Source: Ashinkailepas kermadecensis (lineage: Eukaryota > Arthropoda > Thecostraca > Neolepadidae). From it: DNA of 64,000 nt. A model generated the notes under the pieces. It was not told the origin of the DNA and ran no database searches. It saw nothing but the letters and a program-made list of their open reading frames with translations. The stretch covers positions 124,001-188,000 of the forward strand of contig JAOTOM010004337.1 of NCBI GenBank assembly GCA_034440615.1. Direction: 5' to 3'. This document shows, one piece after another, positions 50,826 to 62,411 of this stretch. Made by a program: the position numbers and the translations under genes. Numbering within the stretch: the stretch's first letter is position 1; the number at the start of each line of letters is the position of its first letter.

Positions 50826-51663
50826 ATGTTTGGATGTTGCTCCCCATTTCATTGAGGGATCCGAGCTCCCCCCCCCAATTCCATCCCAGCACTCCTTCCC
50901 TCCTCTCGTTCAATAGCTTTGTATTTAATTTGGCTTTCTTCTATGCGGCAGCCCCACGCGTAATTATTAGCTCACCACTTCGGCATTGTTAGTCTACTCT
51001 GCAATAATGTTATCAAAGCCAGCCGGGCATTTTTGCATTACTGTCGCATAACATGGACGTATTGCCACGAATGGTCCAACACCTTCTAGGCAGGATTGCA
51101 GTGCAATCCGACCTCCTCTGTAAGGAAGGGATTATAATTATATGATCAATCCTTATAATTTAAAATGATCGTATTGCAATACTCAAGCCTTCTGCAATTC
51201 TTTTTCTGCATTTCTAGCTCCAGGACCCATAGATCATTTTTTTCCTACACAATCCGAGGTTCTCCGCGGCTCCATCAGCTCTGCGGTTTTTTGTACTTAA
51301 TTGACTGTTATAGCTATCGCTATGGGTGTCACCATATCGACATATCGACTGTGTATAACTATCTGGTGGTGACTGATGCCTGATGCCTGATGAGAAATCA
51401 CGCACTGAGGAAAATACTAAGGGTGTGTTGCTCATCATGCTCGGATGCTGATACCATACCATTATTGTATTGCATAGCTTTTCGGCCTTGGGTTTCAGTT
51501 AGTATTCATTTGAGTATTATCCTTTCCGTGGTAAAAACCTTCGATGATATTCGTTGTGCAGCTTACCAATGTCTATAATTAAGATTTAGATACCTAGAAT
51601 ACTTGGATTCAAACTACTCCCCAATAATGTGAAATAGAACGTTGTGTGAAATATTCGATACAG

Positions 51664-51696
<33 letters not shown>

Positions 51697-52071
51697 GGTA
51701 TGCATGTATATATTTGAAGCAGTGTTTTCCGTCAAATACTACCGGAGTGAACCTTTCACATAGAGCATGGCATTAGACCAGCTAGCCCAGTCAATGCCGG
51801 GTTACTTGCTTATCGTCTTAGTGATGTGGAATTACTCACTCTTCTTGTTGATTAAATATGTAGGTTGGTAATCTCATTACCAAAATCAGTAATGTCAATG
51901 TGATTACTGCGATTGTGTTCTACATTTGCTACGTTTTGTGCTTGTCACCACTGTTTTTTGTTTGTTTGATTATTTGTTGTTGTTCTTCCCCGTACAGCCT
52001 TAACGAGGCTATGAGCAACGCATGCAACAAAATGTGCTAAAGTCCCGACCGGTGTGCTCCTTTCTTCTTTG
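50826..52071. other. No gene recognised
   Basis: The start completes the 171-bp duplicated unit. An (AT)n tract lies at about 51667-51700. The rest is AT-rich with short open frames only. Confidence 0.5.
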
Positions 52072-52079
52072 TCCTATGT

Positions 52080-52482
52080 CAGTGGCGCAACCAGGATTTC
52101 AGTTCGGGGGGGCAGGGTTGGAGAGCGGGCCCCCTCGCAAGCGGGCCCCCCTCATGTTTTAAAAAAGTCTGCGGAAAACATGCACTTACTTTTGAGCGGG
52201 CCCCTATGTTTGTAAAACTTCGCAGAAATAAAAGCACTTTTCCTTTATCAGGGGCCCCGGTTCGAGGCGGGCCCTGGTTAAAACGGGCCCCCAGATTTTC
52301 AGTTGGTTCAAAGGGCCCCTGATTCGAGCCACAGATCCGCTTCGCGGGCCCCTAGCCAGGGCTCTGAGTAGGGTGGCCCACTCCGAGCCAGGGGCCCGCT
52401 TCGCGGGCCCCTGGCTCGGAGCGGGCCCCCAAAAAATGTCGGGGGGGCCATGGCCCCTTGCCCCCCCCTGGTTGCGCTACTG
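52080..52482. mobile_element. hAT-type MITE, copy 2 (403 bp)
   Basis: Termini CAGTGGCGCAACCAGG and, reverse-complemented, CAGTAGCGCAACCAGG. The perfect 8-bp TSD TCCTATGT lies at 52072-52079 and 52483-52490. It is almost identical to 25711-26117 in inverted orientation, including the GAA-loop stem. High similarity and intact TSDs imply recent mobility. Confidence 0.92.
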
Positions 52483-52540
52483 TCCTATGTACTTATCCCA
52501 CAATGCCACAATTCAAATATTCAAATAGCAATTGAAGGAG

Positions 52541-53400
52541 TTATGGGTGTTTGCCACCGAGAAGCGATGGAAGCGGTAGGGTGATGCCCTCTCTTTGGCA
52601 GAATGCCTTAAGTGTTTGTCTTCGAGAGCTAAAGCTACTGCAGTCTGGCAGGATGTGGCCTATGCTTAACGTGGTGTTGCAAGTGTCGCAGTGAGGTGTT
52701 GTATATTGGTCACCCTCTAATTGAGGCTGTGTTAGTTTTGTGCAACCAGTTCTATGTCTAGTGAGGATGACCTCTTTTTGTCGGTGAGATTGATTTGATG
52801 TGTTCCATGCGCCTGTCGTTGGTTTGATTGCGTGGGTGTGGTTGGATTTGTGTTGTGTCCATGCGTTCTGTTGATGTTGGCGAATGTGGCGTTGTAGGAG
52901 TGCTTTGCAATCGTCTACCGAATATTCCACGCTAGGGTAAGTGTTCAATACTAAGGCTTGCTTTGCAAGCCGGTCTGCTTCTTCGTTACCTGGGATGTTG
53001 GCGTGACGCGGAATCCAGAGGAAGGATAAGTTCATGTTTACGTTATGGGCCACGATTTGTTGGATTCTATCAATGACGTGATGTGGACAGTCGTGGGTGT
53101 TGTTAATTGACTGGAGGACGGATTTTGAGTCTGAACAAATTACTACGTTTCTAGCTTTACGTCTCATGAGAATGGAGATAGCGGCCAGAATGGCCATTGC
53201 TTCAGCGGAGTAGATAGAGAAGTTATCCGGTAGACGCTTGGAAAGTCTGAGACCTGGTCCAGTGATGTCGATGACCTTAGCCTCGTGTTTCGACCCATCC
53301 GTGAATATGAGTGATTTGTGATTGTTGTCATCGGCGAACTTGTGGAAGATGCCAAGAATTTCCGCCGATGTGATAGTGGATTTCTTCTCCGAGAGCAAGT
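52541..53400 (-). pseudogene. 5'-truncated non-LTR fragment: RNase H and Cys/His domain
   Basis: A 285-codon open frame carries FTDGSKHEAK, YSAEAMAILAA, VVICSDSKSVLQS and WIPRHANIPGNEEADRLA, the ordered RNase H motifs (the usual P-S-H is P-R-H). Then come VILTRHRTGCT and CDTCNTTLSIGHILPDC. Domain order and sequence resemble ORF2 of 28906-34661 more than the 42434-50812 element. Reverse transcriptase is missing; homology fades at about 53400. RNase H itself is uninterrupted, but this is a dead-on-arrival 5' truncation rather than a host gene. Confidence 0.8.
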
Positions 53401-54616
53401 ACTCGACCTTTCGTTGACTGAAAGTCCAGAATGGCCTAGTGGGCGGTCGAGTTGCAGTGGATGGACTGCAGCTCTAATACATTCTAATAATTCCACTAAG
53501 TACCCATTTGCAGCCCAACTGACAATCCACACGACTAACCACACCACCAGACGGCAGATACTCGTGACACGTGTGCCGGTGCCACAACTGATGCACACGA
53601 CCTGGCCGCTGTCTGGTAAAAGGTGGCTCTTACACAAGACAAGGCGACATCAGGGACGCTGGACGAGCGAGGGCAAGGTGTAGGCTATGGGTCCCGCATG
53701 TTCCAGATACAGGATGCAGCACCTACCTGGGCAGGAAACCCGGGCACCGACTGCTACTGCACTCTCTCGGTGGCTCGTGGCTCGTGAAGACATGCACCTA
53801 ATTGCGTTCGGTTTTCGTGGAAGCGCACGATTTCCGGAAATAAGCAAAGCCTATTTCGGCAATTCAACATAGTGCATTCAAGTTTGAGATGATTGCTCCA
53901 TATTGGACAGAGGAGCCTGGTTTGAGAAGTTGTTCCTGCGATGACGGTATTTGGGCACTGAAAAACAATTTAAATCAGCCGAGTTTGGCTGTCACATTGC
54001 CCAAATCCGAATGTGAAGGACTTAGCTCAAGCTCAAATGCACTGTGCCAAATTGACGGATTAGCGTAGGTGCCACGCTGCATCACTGCCGTGTTACGCGT
54101 AAGTTCAGATGTAGGTCGGTAGTGACGAATTGGTCAAACATAAGTGTGTTTATATCGCTGCAAGGTCCCCAACAAGAATAATAACATCGTATCTACGGTG
54201 CTTACCGAGTTCCTACCATACAGTAGCTCGTGCGTTGTTAGATCCCGATGTAAAATTGCCGTCAAGAACTGGATTTGTCGAGTTTGGTACATTGGCACAT
54301 ACCTAGATATCTACATATCTCCGTGTATGCCTATCTATTCACCAATTACGATGGATTATCAGGAACATGTACTACTGTAAATGTACGGAAAGCTGAGCTT
54401 CTGAGCGCCGGCAGTCGGACGGAGGTCTTCAGAAGTGCAGACTTCCAGAATTTGGTGATCAGAATCCCTTCCGAGGTCGAGGTCCCTTTGAGACATCGAG
54501 CTCCCTTCGAAGTTACTTAACCCGATATGTTGACCTACGTTTAACTGGAGGACTCGTCGAAAATATGCAAAATATGTAGCCACCTCACTCCTTACAGCAA
54601 GACGCTGGAAGTGCCG
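53401..54616. other. No gene recognised
   Basis: A CpG-rich patch at 53420-53860 is followed by AT-rich sequence. No domain or repeat recognised. Confidence 0.4.
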
Positions 54617-54835
54617 CTAGACATAGTGCACTGCGAAGTCGTGAAAGGCGGTGACTAGAACTCGGAAGTGATAACTAGTGTGATTCGAGAATATTGCTTC
54701 CTCAGAAACTCGTCGGTGGCCCACCGAGGTCGGAAAGAACATCTTCCCGCTCCCCTTTGATCTATCGCCACCACCGAGGTGCCGGCTTGGACACAATCCT
54801 GTCTGGGCACCAGCTCTGAGCCACTCCGCCATCAC
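54617..54835 (-). mobile_element. Possible tRNA-derived SINE-like unit, third type
   Basis: The minus strand starts GATGGCGGAGTGGCTCAGAG, resembling a tRNA 5' end with an A box (TGGCTCAGAGCTGG). A weak B-box-like GAGTTCTAGTC lies near 54650. The spacing is longer than in a real tRNA and no cloverleaf forms. No second copy in the window. Confidence 0.35.
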
Positions 54836-57264
54836 TGTATACCGGGCGCATCTCGTCTTAAACTACCATACTGTTTAGCTGATAAAGGTAAGCCATTTAA
54901 AGGCATATTTTAATCTTGTCGGTTAAATTGTGGGTGGTTCACTATGGGATCATGTCAATTCGCGGCCAACAGTTAGTTGATTGTCGTCAGAACACCGAAT
55001 CAATCTGGGGTGTCGGACCGCTCAGCATGTCCTGGTATATCGGACTCCCGATTCCGTCTACTGGTGACGTCACGCCAGTGCTAGGCGAAAGTGACAGTAA
55101 TATCACCGGATGAATATGTGGCCTCTATATGGCCTTTGGATTGGCCATGACCAAGCAGTCGCCCGGCCTCGGGGAGCGCAGGTCACGTGTCATGACAACA
55201 TGACACGTATCCGACGCCCGGCTGGCCGTCCTTACCCCAAGCCGAATGGATTGACAACGACCAATTTCCATCAAGAACTCTTATATATATATATATTTTT
55301 TAATGTTTTTTTTTTCACGTCGAAATGCACTTCAAAATGCCCTAAGTATTGTAGTATTTTATTTATTGTATGTATATGTATATATATATATATATATATA
55401 CATATATCATTGTACACCTCACGCTAAGCTCCGACTGATCCGAAGCCAGGTATGACATTAGAATAATGCTGGTGTGGACCTTGACATCACCTCGGCGAAC
55501 GTTGGTAGGATCATTCAAAGGGCGCCTCCCGTGCATCCTCCTGAGCTGGTTCGCCCGATAACCCCGCGCGGTTTGTGGTGTTAAAATCCGGGTTGACTGG
55601 TTTGCGTCCGAGTGAATGTGGAGGACCTGAAAGCTGTTCTTGGGCCCGGCCTGTGCGTGCCTGACATGTGTCGACACGGAGTGCCATCAGCCAGCGTCCT
55701 CGAGGCCACTGTGAAAAGCGAATTGCAACAGGATTGCATGAGAAATGTGATCCGGTCTCGGGATTCGCAAATCAAATCAATCATTTTTTTCATAGGAAAT
55801 GATAAGATTCCTATAAGAATTCAATCTGGGATTGCAAATCGTGCGATCGAAAATCAATGTTTTTCCGCACGGTGCAGAATGTTTGAGCCGAGGTATGTTG
55901 CAGAGCTGATGTATGTTGGTACTACAGCTGCAATATCTGCAATACATTTCTCGCCCGTGCCGTGCCACCCGCCCATTCACATTCTAGAACATGATATTCA
56001 ATCTTCAAGTGGTATATTTTTCGATATCGTACAAATCATAACATGCCAATTTCATACATGTTTTTTGTTTATGCTTCTTCATAGGATTGAGCCAGGGCTG
56101 AGGAGCCATTAATAGGGTTCAATGTTTAATTGTGAAAACATTGGGAAACGCGTTGGGTTCCCTTTCAGTGATCTGAATCGACATGATCTGCGACAGATAC
56201 CTTGTAGAAGTCAATTAAGGGAAGTGCCTAAATAGCCAAACAATGGAGACAACTGCATAATGTGTTCATCGGCATGACGAGACCAACGGGATGCCACACC
56301 AGTGTTAGGTATGCTTGGCGCATCTGCTATGCAAAGCCAAAACTGGGTATGCAACATACTTTGGCAAAAGTACATAAAGCATAACAGGAAAGCCTCGTTT
56401 CTTTAATGTTTTTGCTCCTATATCAGTACAATTTTTGTTGCACCGCATTATATTAGGATTTCGTTGCAACGTGGACTATGGGTACGAATTAGGTAAAATT
56501 AACATTGTCTAGATTGGAAGATATTTTTGCTTATTACGAGCGATGGCGAAGCCCAGGTGAAATTACTGTCGTGTGCAGCGATATGACAGAAGTTCACTTG
56601 ACGTTGTGGCCAGATTTGCGCCGATTGACATGCGCATGCGCGGGCCGGCGATGCCGTGCCTGTGGGACATCTAGGCCCCACCAGACAAGACAACGGACGC
56701 ACCGAGCAACCAAGGTCACGAACCCGCCCAAGGAAAAACGCCAACAACAACGCTAATTGGCCGGAGAAGCCGCGCCGACCGAGTCGGCGACACGTGACAC
56801 GTCCGAAGCCTGCCCAGACAGCCCACTGCAGCCACATCACAATACACACCAGCACCTCTACATGTACTGTTCCGATATCCGGCCCGCCTTCAACTTCCGA
56901 TCTACAAGCTACTGCAATGTACGGCTGTCTCTAGGTCGCTGCTTCTTCAAGAACCGTTGTCTTATACCAGGAAAACTCAGGTCGGTCTGGCGGTGCCGCC
57001 ACACCTCCCACCCGGCCCACTCTTCAACAATTCAACCCCTCTCACTCCAGTGCCTCCGTACGATCTTTTGTATACTCTACTTAATGCTCTCTTCAAGCAT
57101 CAATTCTGTTATTTCTTTGTGCTTTCTTGAACTATTCTGCCCCGCGTCTATGTACTATATGGCTTTCTGCATGCCCATTCTCTTTCCTCCGCTTAGGGCG
57201 TGTACTGTCAACCTATCCTTCACTCGCCATTAAAACTCTTACCAGGAGTGCAGCCAGGATGGTA
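54836..57264. other. No confident gene
   Basis: (TA)n tracts at about 55282-55295 and 55376-55400. A moderately GC3-biased frame at 55612-55745 is discussed as a weak exon candidate in the findings. The rest shows no motif. Confidence 0.4.
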
Positions 57265-57489
57265 TTAAGGGTGCCCGACTAAAAACAATGTCAGAAAACA
57301 AATTCCGCCGTCGGCGCGCGAAGCTCGCCGAAAGTATCCGGTTTTGAATGGTAAAAATATCGAATTCTTGTTTGATCTATTGTATTTGTTGGTATTTTTG
57401 ATCCACACACCAACCGGTGATGACTTTCCTTGCCGCCGTGATGACTGGGAGCCAATGGGCTCCCTGGACCCCTGAGCAGTGGACATAAA

Positions 57490-57570
57490 TGTTGTTGCAT
57501 ATGCTTTTGAGGGGCAAGTACCTCCCCAATGATTGCTCTATCGTCCCTCCCCAATAATTGCTACTTTTAG
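57490..57570 (+). repeat. Dispersed C-rich repeat family, copy 3
   Basis: TGTTGCATATGCTTTTGAGG, GCAAGTACCTCCCCAATG and CCCAATAATTGCTACTTTTA correspond in order to 38160-38270. Confidence 0.65.
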
Positions 57571-57728
57571 CATAGGACCCTATTGAGTGTGCCCGTGTGT
57601 GTGTGGGTGAGTTTGGCCAGCCTGCCACCGTGTGGTGATGTCGGCTGTTGCAGGCCGACATCACCACACGGTGGCAGGCTGGCCAAACTCACCCACACAC
57701 ACACGGGCACACTCGATAGGGTCCTATG
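57571..57728. repeat. Long hairpin: 75-bp arms, 8-nt loop, one mismatch
   Basis: The left arm 57571-57645 (CATAGGACCCTATTGAG ... GTGATGTCGGC) and the right arm 57654-57728 are reverse complements except T versus C at one position. The loop is TGTTGCAG. Each arm contains the dispersed CAGCCTGCCACCGTG motif. Confidence 0.95.
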
Positions 57729-58309
57729 AGTGTGCCCTCCCCATACCATTTGGGCCCGACCATTGCTTTAATGCACTGTGCCCTCTCCCCCGATAATCTT
57801 CAGAAATGAATGTCCTTTGCGGTGGATCACCGGTTACACAGGAAGGGCATGCACGACAAATTATATCGGGGCCAATTCCGATTAAATCTAGCAATGGCAC
57901 GGATGCAAACATCTTGCCAATAATCGAACACATTAAACACACACCCATCACCATCACCATCAGCGGTGCTGCGTCGGGTGTGGCGAAGACCACGCCTTCT
58001 GGGACATGGCCTGCCCCCGGTGGGGAGCGTAGACATAAATCCTTCGTCTCGTCCACCTCGAGGCCTGGGCCCTGCCCTGGGCAAAGTCGTTGGTCAACAA
58101 CCAGCACCCGGTGTGGCCCACACGTCGCAAAGAGCCGCGTGCACCAACACCTCAGACATGTAGAGCACACGGCTCAACCATCACAACACACAGTACAGCC
58201 ACAGAACACACATAAAACAGCCCACGTACGAAACACGATGGCGAAATACACCTCTCAAAATAGCACAAGCTCGCCGAAGGTTATCTGAGGTCACTCGCCT
58301 AGGTTGACC

Positions 58310-58740
58310 TTTGATCACCAAACATGATAAGGCGAAACTCTTATTAAATCCGATTGTTCTGTCTTCTGGCACCGACGTATCAAAGACGCAGTCTGGTGTA
58401 GGCTGCGCCTTTGTGAGTGGCGAAATGGATAAAATGTATGTTTTACCTGTTGATTATTGTCTTTACCGCAAAGCTATTCGCAACATGGAAGACGCTGTGC
58501 TATATTTCTCGACACCACTATGCAAATGTATTGATCGTATCGGACTATGCGAGCTCGCTCCATGTTCTCAACCACCCACACCACTCATCTTCCGTAGTAT
58601 CACGTATTTTAAATAGACTGACCGCACTTGTACAAGAGCAATGCCGTACAAGTGTTATGCCAAGCCATATCGGAGTTCATGGAAATGAAAACTACGACGC
58701 TGCTGCACGGCAGCATCAGAACTTCCTGTACTAGCCAACA
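58310..58740 (+). pseudogene. Decayed RNase H fragment of a non-LTR ORF2
   Basis: VSKTQSGVGCAFVSGEMDK aligns with the SKTDTGVGCAFVSGTVSR region of the element at 42434-50812, and MPSHIGVHGNENYDAAARQ matches WIPSHVG-x-GNEAAD; the frame changes between the two near 58475. It follows the ORF1 fragment on the same strand with no endonuclease or reverse transcriptase between, which suggests an internally deleted element. Confidence 0.7.
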
Positions 58741-59100
58741 TTAAGATACCGGCAACATATTTGTTCGCAAAGCTGAACTCATCAACAACAATTTCAACTT
58801 TAAGTATGGAACTATGCTGTGCACACATATCTTCCTTGCTTTACATTGAACACTCCTATTAATTATCCCCAGCATTATAATTGCCCTGTTCTTAACTGGG
58901 TAACGTGTTTCTGCTTTATGTCCCTTCAATCTTATACGTTTAAATGTTTTTTTTCCTCTTCAATGGCATGCAGTTCACTGCCTCCAATTGCATATCTAAA
59001 CGTTCCACCTTCCGAGTCCACGTGCATAACATTACACTTGGCATAGTTCATCATCAGCATCATACATTGTCAAAGCAGGAGGCCACTTGGGCCTGTACAC

Positions 59101-59365
59101 TGTGTCGCGCCTCCTGTCGGACGGTCCCGGCAGTGTCGTGCCTCCTGTCGGACGGTCCCGACAGTGTCGTGCGTCCTGTCGGACGGTCCCGACAGTGTCG
59201 TGCCTCCTGTCGGACGGTCCCGACAGTGTCGTGCCTCCTGTCGGACGGTCCCGGCAGTGTCGTGCCTCCTGTCGGACGGTCCCGACAGTGTCGTGCGTCC
59301 TGTCGGACGGTCCCGACAGTGTCGTGCCTCCTGTCGGACGGTCCCGACAGTGTCGTGCCTACGGC
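59101..59365. repeat. 31-bp minisatellite, 8 copies
   Basis: Units start GTCGGACGGTCCCGACAGTG and end TCGTGCCTCCT (31 bp); GTCGGACGGTCCCGAC is a near palindrome. Variants are CCGG for CCGA and GCGTCC for GCCTCC. It sits just upstream of the candidate exon at 59494. Confidence 0.95.
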
Positions 59366-59493
59366 TGGAGGGTGCGGTAGAGTTGTGTCTGTGACTCCTG
59401 TCCACAATCGTGGCAGAGTTGGAGCCGTTGCCTATCTTGTCGGAGCTCCAAGTCACCAAACCCCGGGCAAGACGAGCGGTCCTCATCTACCAG

Positions 59494-59645
59494 AAAAGTT
59501 CGAGTGCGCCAATCTGCTGGAAGACCGTAGCATCAGCTCGTTCTTCAAGCTGGCCAGTCTGCCGTCAGTGAAGATGTCAGACATCAGCGAGCCGTGCTGC
59601 TGCGAGGGCAAGCTGCCGCTCACACACCCCGAACACCTCAAGTGA
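59494..59645 (+). CDS. Candidate last exon, unidentified host gene
   Basis: Preceded by CATCTACCAG (acceptor AG at 59492-59493), 49 complete codons end in TGA (59643-59645). The peptide begins KFECANLLEDRSISSFFKLA and contains SEPCCCEGKLPLTHPEHLK. Codons are mostly GC-ending, like the other host exons here and unlike the retroelements. I do not recognise the family. No upstream exon was found in the window; the open frame continuing upstream belongs to the minisatellite. Confidence 0.4.
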
Positions 59646-60608
59646 GCTGTGGACTGGATTCCCGGCATTTAAGCTGCTTGTCAAGCAGCTAAAGCGGCGG
59701 TCTGAATAGGCGCACTCAATATTATTCGCCCTGGTGATGCGTGAGCAGTTTCTCCTCTGCCCTTCTCCACCACGACATTGTGTTAAATCGAACTGCAAAT
59801 AGCGGAATTCCTGCGGGGAGCCCATGTGACGTGTGAGTGCCTATGTGAGCTGGCCGCGCTAGTGCAGTGTTAAAATAATAGTTTTTCGTTTAAGTGAGAT
59901 GTCGAAAGGAGTACAGTAGGATGTCGAAATTTGCCATGGAAACCATGTCGCTTAACACAATTTGTAAGTTCTTCAAGCACAACTTGTATCCAACAGCGTA
60001 CTCATACATGCGCATGTTTCCGTTGTTTTTGGATACCTAATTTATGGATAACTATTTTACCGATAACTATACAAAATACCAATACTTATCAACCGATATT
60101 GTATAACCACATCATAGGCAATCCTTCTACGTGTAATTGTGGTGTGTTCGTGCATCACAATCCGCAATGATGAGCATGCACATGATACATATCAACAACA
60201 CACTGTTAGAAATTAGACATGAAGACTTCATAGGGACTAATCATGAAGCATGTTTTCGATACTGAGTTGGGAGGGATGCCGATTCAGTGCTAAGAAAGTG
60301 GTATATTCCACCCTATTCCACGAATCATTTATCACTGCGCAAGTAGTAATATTAGCATCACTCCTACCATTAGTACATTATCGTCTTACCTTCATCAACA
60401 TACCTATTGTGCCTGGCACTACTGGTGCGCATCTCCAACCAAAAGCGTTGGCTACTAAATGAATATTACCGAAAGCACGCGTAAAAGAACATGAGGTATA
60501 TTTACAATGACATGGTCACCATCGACACCCTTTGCCATAGTCAAGGAAGCACGGCACAACTTGGCCACCTGACAGCCGGCTGGCCAGAACGTCATCATTG
60601 CTGGAAAA
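59646..60608. other. Intergenic gap between two convergent candidate exons
   Basis: Would contain the 3' UTRs of both candidate genes. No AATAAA on the expected strands was seen close to either stop. Otherwise featureless. Confidence 0.35.
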
Positions 60609-60778
60609 TCACTCGAGACACTCAATCTTGACCTGCTCCTCCTCCGTTGAGCCAATGTCTGCCGATATCGGGAGGTCGGCGGTGCTGTCGGTACCGCTCG
60701 TGTCGAGGTGGGCCGTCTCCTCCATATTGACGGGCGTCGCCACTGCCGTCTTGCACTCGCAGGCCGTCATGTGGGTGG
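60609..60778 (-). CDS. Candidate last exon, unidentified host gene
   Basis: On the minus strand a strong acceptor (CACCTCTTACAG, ending at 60779) precedes a 170-bp exon that ends in TGA at 60609-60611. The peptide reads THMTACECKTAVATPVNMEE, then HLDTSGTDSTADLPISADIG, and ends STEEEQVKIECLE: an acidic, Ser/Thr-rich tail typical of an intracellular C-terminus. Codons are GC-ending biased. No family recognised. Confidence 0.45.
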
Positions 60779-60789
60779 CTGTAAGAGGT

Positions 60790-60910
60790 GACGCAACACT
60801 GAAGCACTTCACTGTTACGTCACTGTGACCGGGGCACACGCGCCACAGAAGCACGCCACTGTTCGTCACTGTGACCGAGGCACACGTATCACTGAAGCAC
60901 GCCACTGTAC
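60790..60910. repeat. Short tandem repeat, about 48-bp unit
   Basis: AGCACTTCACTGTTACGTCA, AGCACGCCACTGTTCGTCA and AGCACGCCACTGTACC recur with GTGACCG-GGCACAC between them, in the intron just before the minus-strand candidate exon. Confidence 0.6.
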
Positions 60911-62108
60911 CCGCAGGTTACTGTCAATGCCCTCAAACTCCCTTTTGTGGTAGAGTGGAGAGTGTCGTGCGAAGGAGTTTCAAGCCCACACTGTTATTGA
61001 AAGCATTGACAACATGACATGTTGAAATTCTACATTGGTATTGAAATGTATTAACGAAATGAAGCGGTGAAAATGGTAGTTCTTGTGGTGTTAATGGAAC
61101 AGACTTGCGACAGACAGACGAGACAGACGACACATACAGATTCCCGTGCATATTAGACCTGTCCAAAAGAGGTGACGTAAGTAGAGCATATATAAAGCGG
61201 TATTGATCACGTTGATCCCTCAATTCACATAGCATATCCGCTAATAATCCATGTGTGTGCACACGAATGAGATATTACTCAGCGTTTGTAACCATTGTAT
61301 CGCCAGCTAGTATTGAGGACGATCCTGCTGGGTATATTGAATACAACGATCCACTCTCAAATGTGACATTGGATAGACATTTTTTCATTCATAATTGGTC
61401 AATATTTTACATTATTCAAAATGAGCCAACGTCAGGAACTCTGCCGTCAGGTTAATCATCACGTGCGGATAACTGTTATAGAGCGCAGCGTTCAGTTGAT
61501 ACCACCATATTGTTAAAATAGTTAGCTACACTTCCGTTTATAGAATATATATTTCAAATATCCGCGAAGTGATCATATGTAGCTGAACATTGAAGTTCGT
61601 ACGATATATTTACACTCCCTCCACGTATTACTAAATATTGTGACCGATATCACAAAGATCAGTTCGGTAGGGCTAACTTCCGGAATTCGCGTTAGATGTG
61701 GCAATATTCATCTATCACTCGAAGAAGCTACTGACATTGGTGGACATTCTCAGTCAATATCACCCTCCGTCTATCCAGTGAGTATGTGCACCCCTCTGTC
61801 GACCACATCGCTCATCCTAAGCGGGATGGGATGCCAACTACGCAGCCAATTGCTCTCCATACCGAGGAGTATGCGAAGAATCTGGCGTTACAAAGTTGGT
61901 TATCTTGCTGGTTTCATGAGTACGGATATTGCTGAAGTGGCTTCACTAATCGTACTAGGGAGATCACCATTGAACAGGGCCACTTTCTCTTTCAGGCTGC
62001 TTGTCGCTTCCCGGTGACGACCGAAGAGAGTAAAATCCGCCGTAGCGAGTAAGGTACAATTAAATATTCGAACGCAATGCCATCGTAAAAACCGAGTTGT
62101 TGTTGTTG
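60911..62108. other. No gene recognised
   Basis: AT-rich, with a 125-codon plus-strand frame at 61640-62017 that shows no recognised motif on either strand. Confidence 0.4.
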
Positions 62109-62149
62109 GGTGAATTTGCCCAGCCTGCCACCGTCTGGTGATATCGGCT
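62109..62149. repeat. Copy 4 of the CAGCCTGCCACCGT motif
   Basis: GGTGAATTTGCCCAGCCTGC then CACCGTCTGGTGATATCGGC. It lies about 300 bp from the end of the minus-strand ORF1 at 62412-63758, so it could be part of that element's 3' region. Confidence 0.7.
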
Positions 62150-62411
62150 ATTTAGGTGTTTATAGATGTGTTGTTAGAGGTGGTCCGGACGGTGCCGTAG
62201 GGGGTGTAGAGTGGGGGTAATGTCGGGTCATCAACGTTCGTTAATATTGCAAGGAAACATGTCATACACTTCTTTGGGCCTATATTTTCTTTTTCTTTTT
62301 GTTAAATGCTTGTCTGTTTTGTCTTGTTTTTTTTTCTGGTTTTGGCCTTTTAGTTTCTTTTTCTCTTGTCTTAGTTCTTTTGTATTGTTTTTCCTCCCTT
62401 TTTAATATCTT

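Larger units (their letters stand above)
57400..58280 (+). pseudogene. Decayed ORF1 of a non-LTR element, interrupted by a foldback repeat
   Basis: At 57415-57470 the plus strand reads GDDFPCRRDDWEPMGSLDP, matching GDFLLCRRDDGEPMGSLDP at the N-terminus of the ORF1 at 62412-63758. After an inserted block (about 57480-57800), a zinc-knuckle segment QRCCVGCGEDHAFWDMACPR lies at about 57960-58020, and KVVGQQPAPGVAHTSQ at about 58085-58130 matches KVVGRRPAADAAHTSSQ of the other copy. Multiple stops and shifts. Same strand as the RNase H fragment that follows. Confidence 0.65.
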
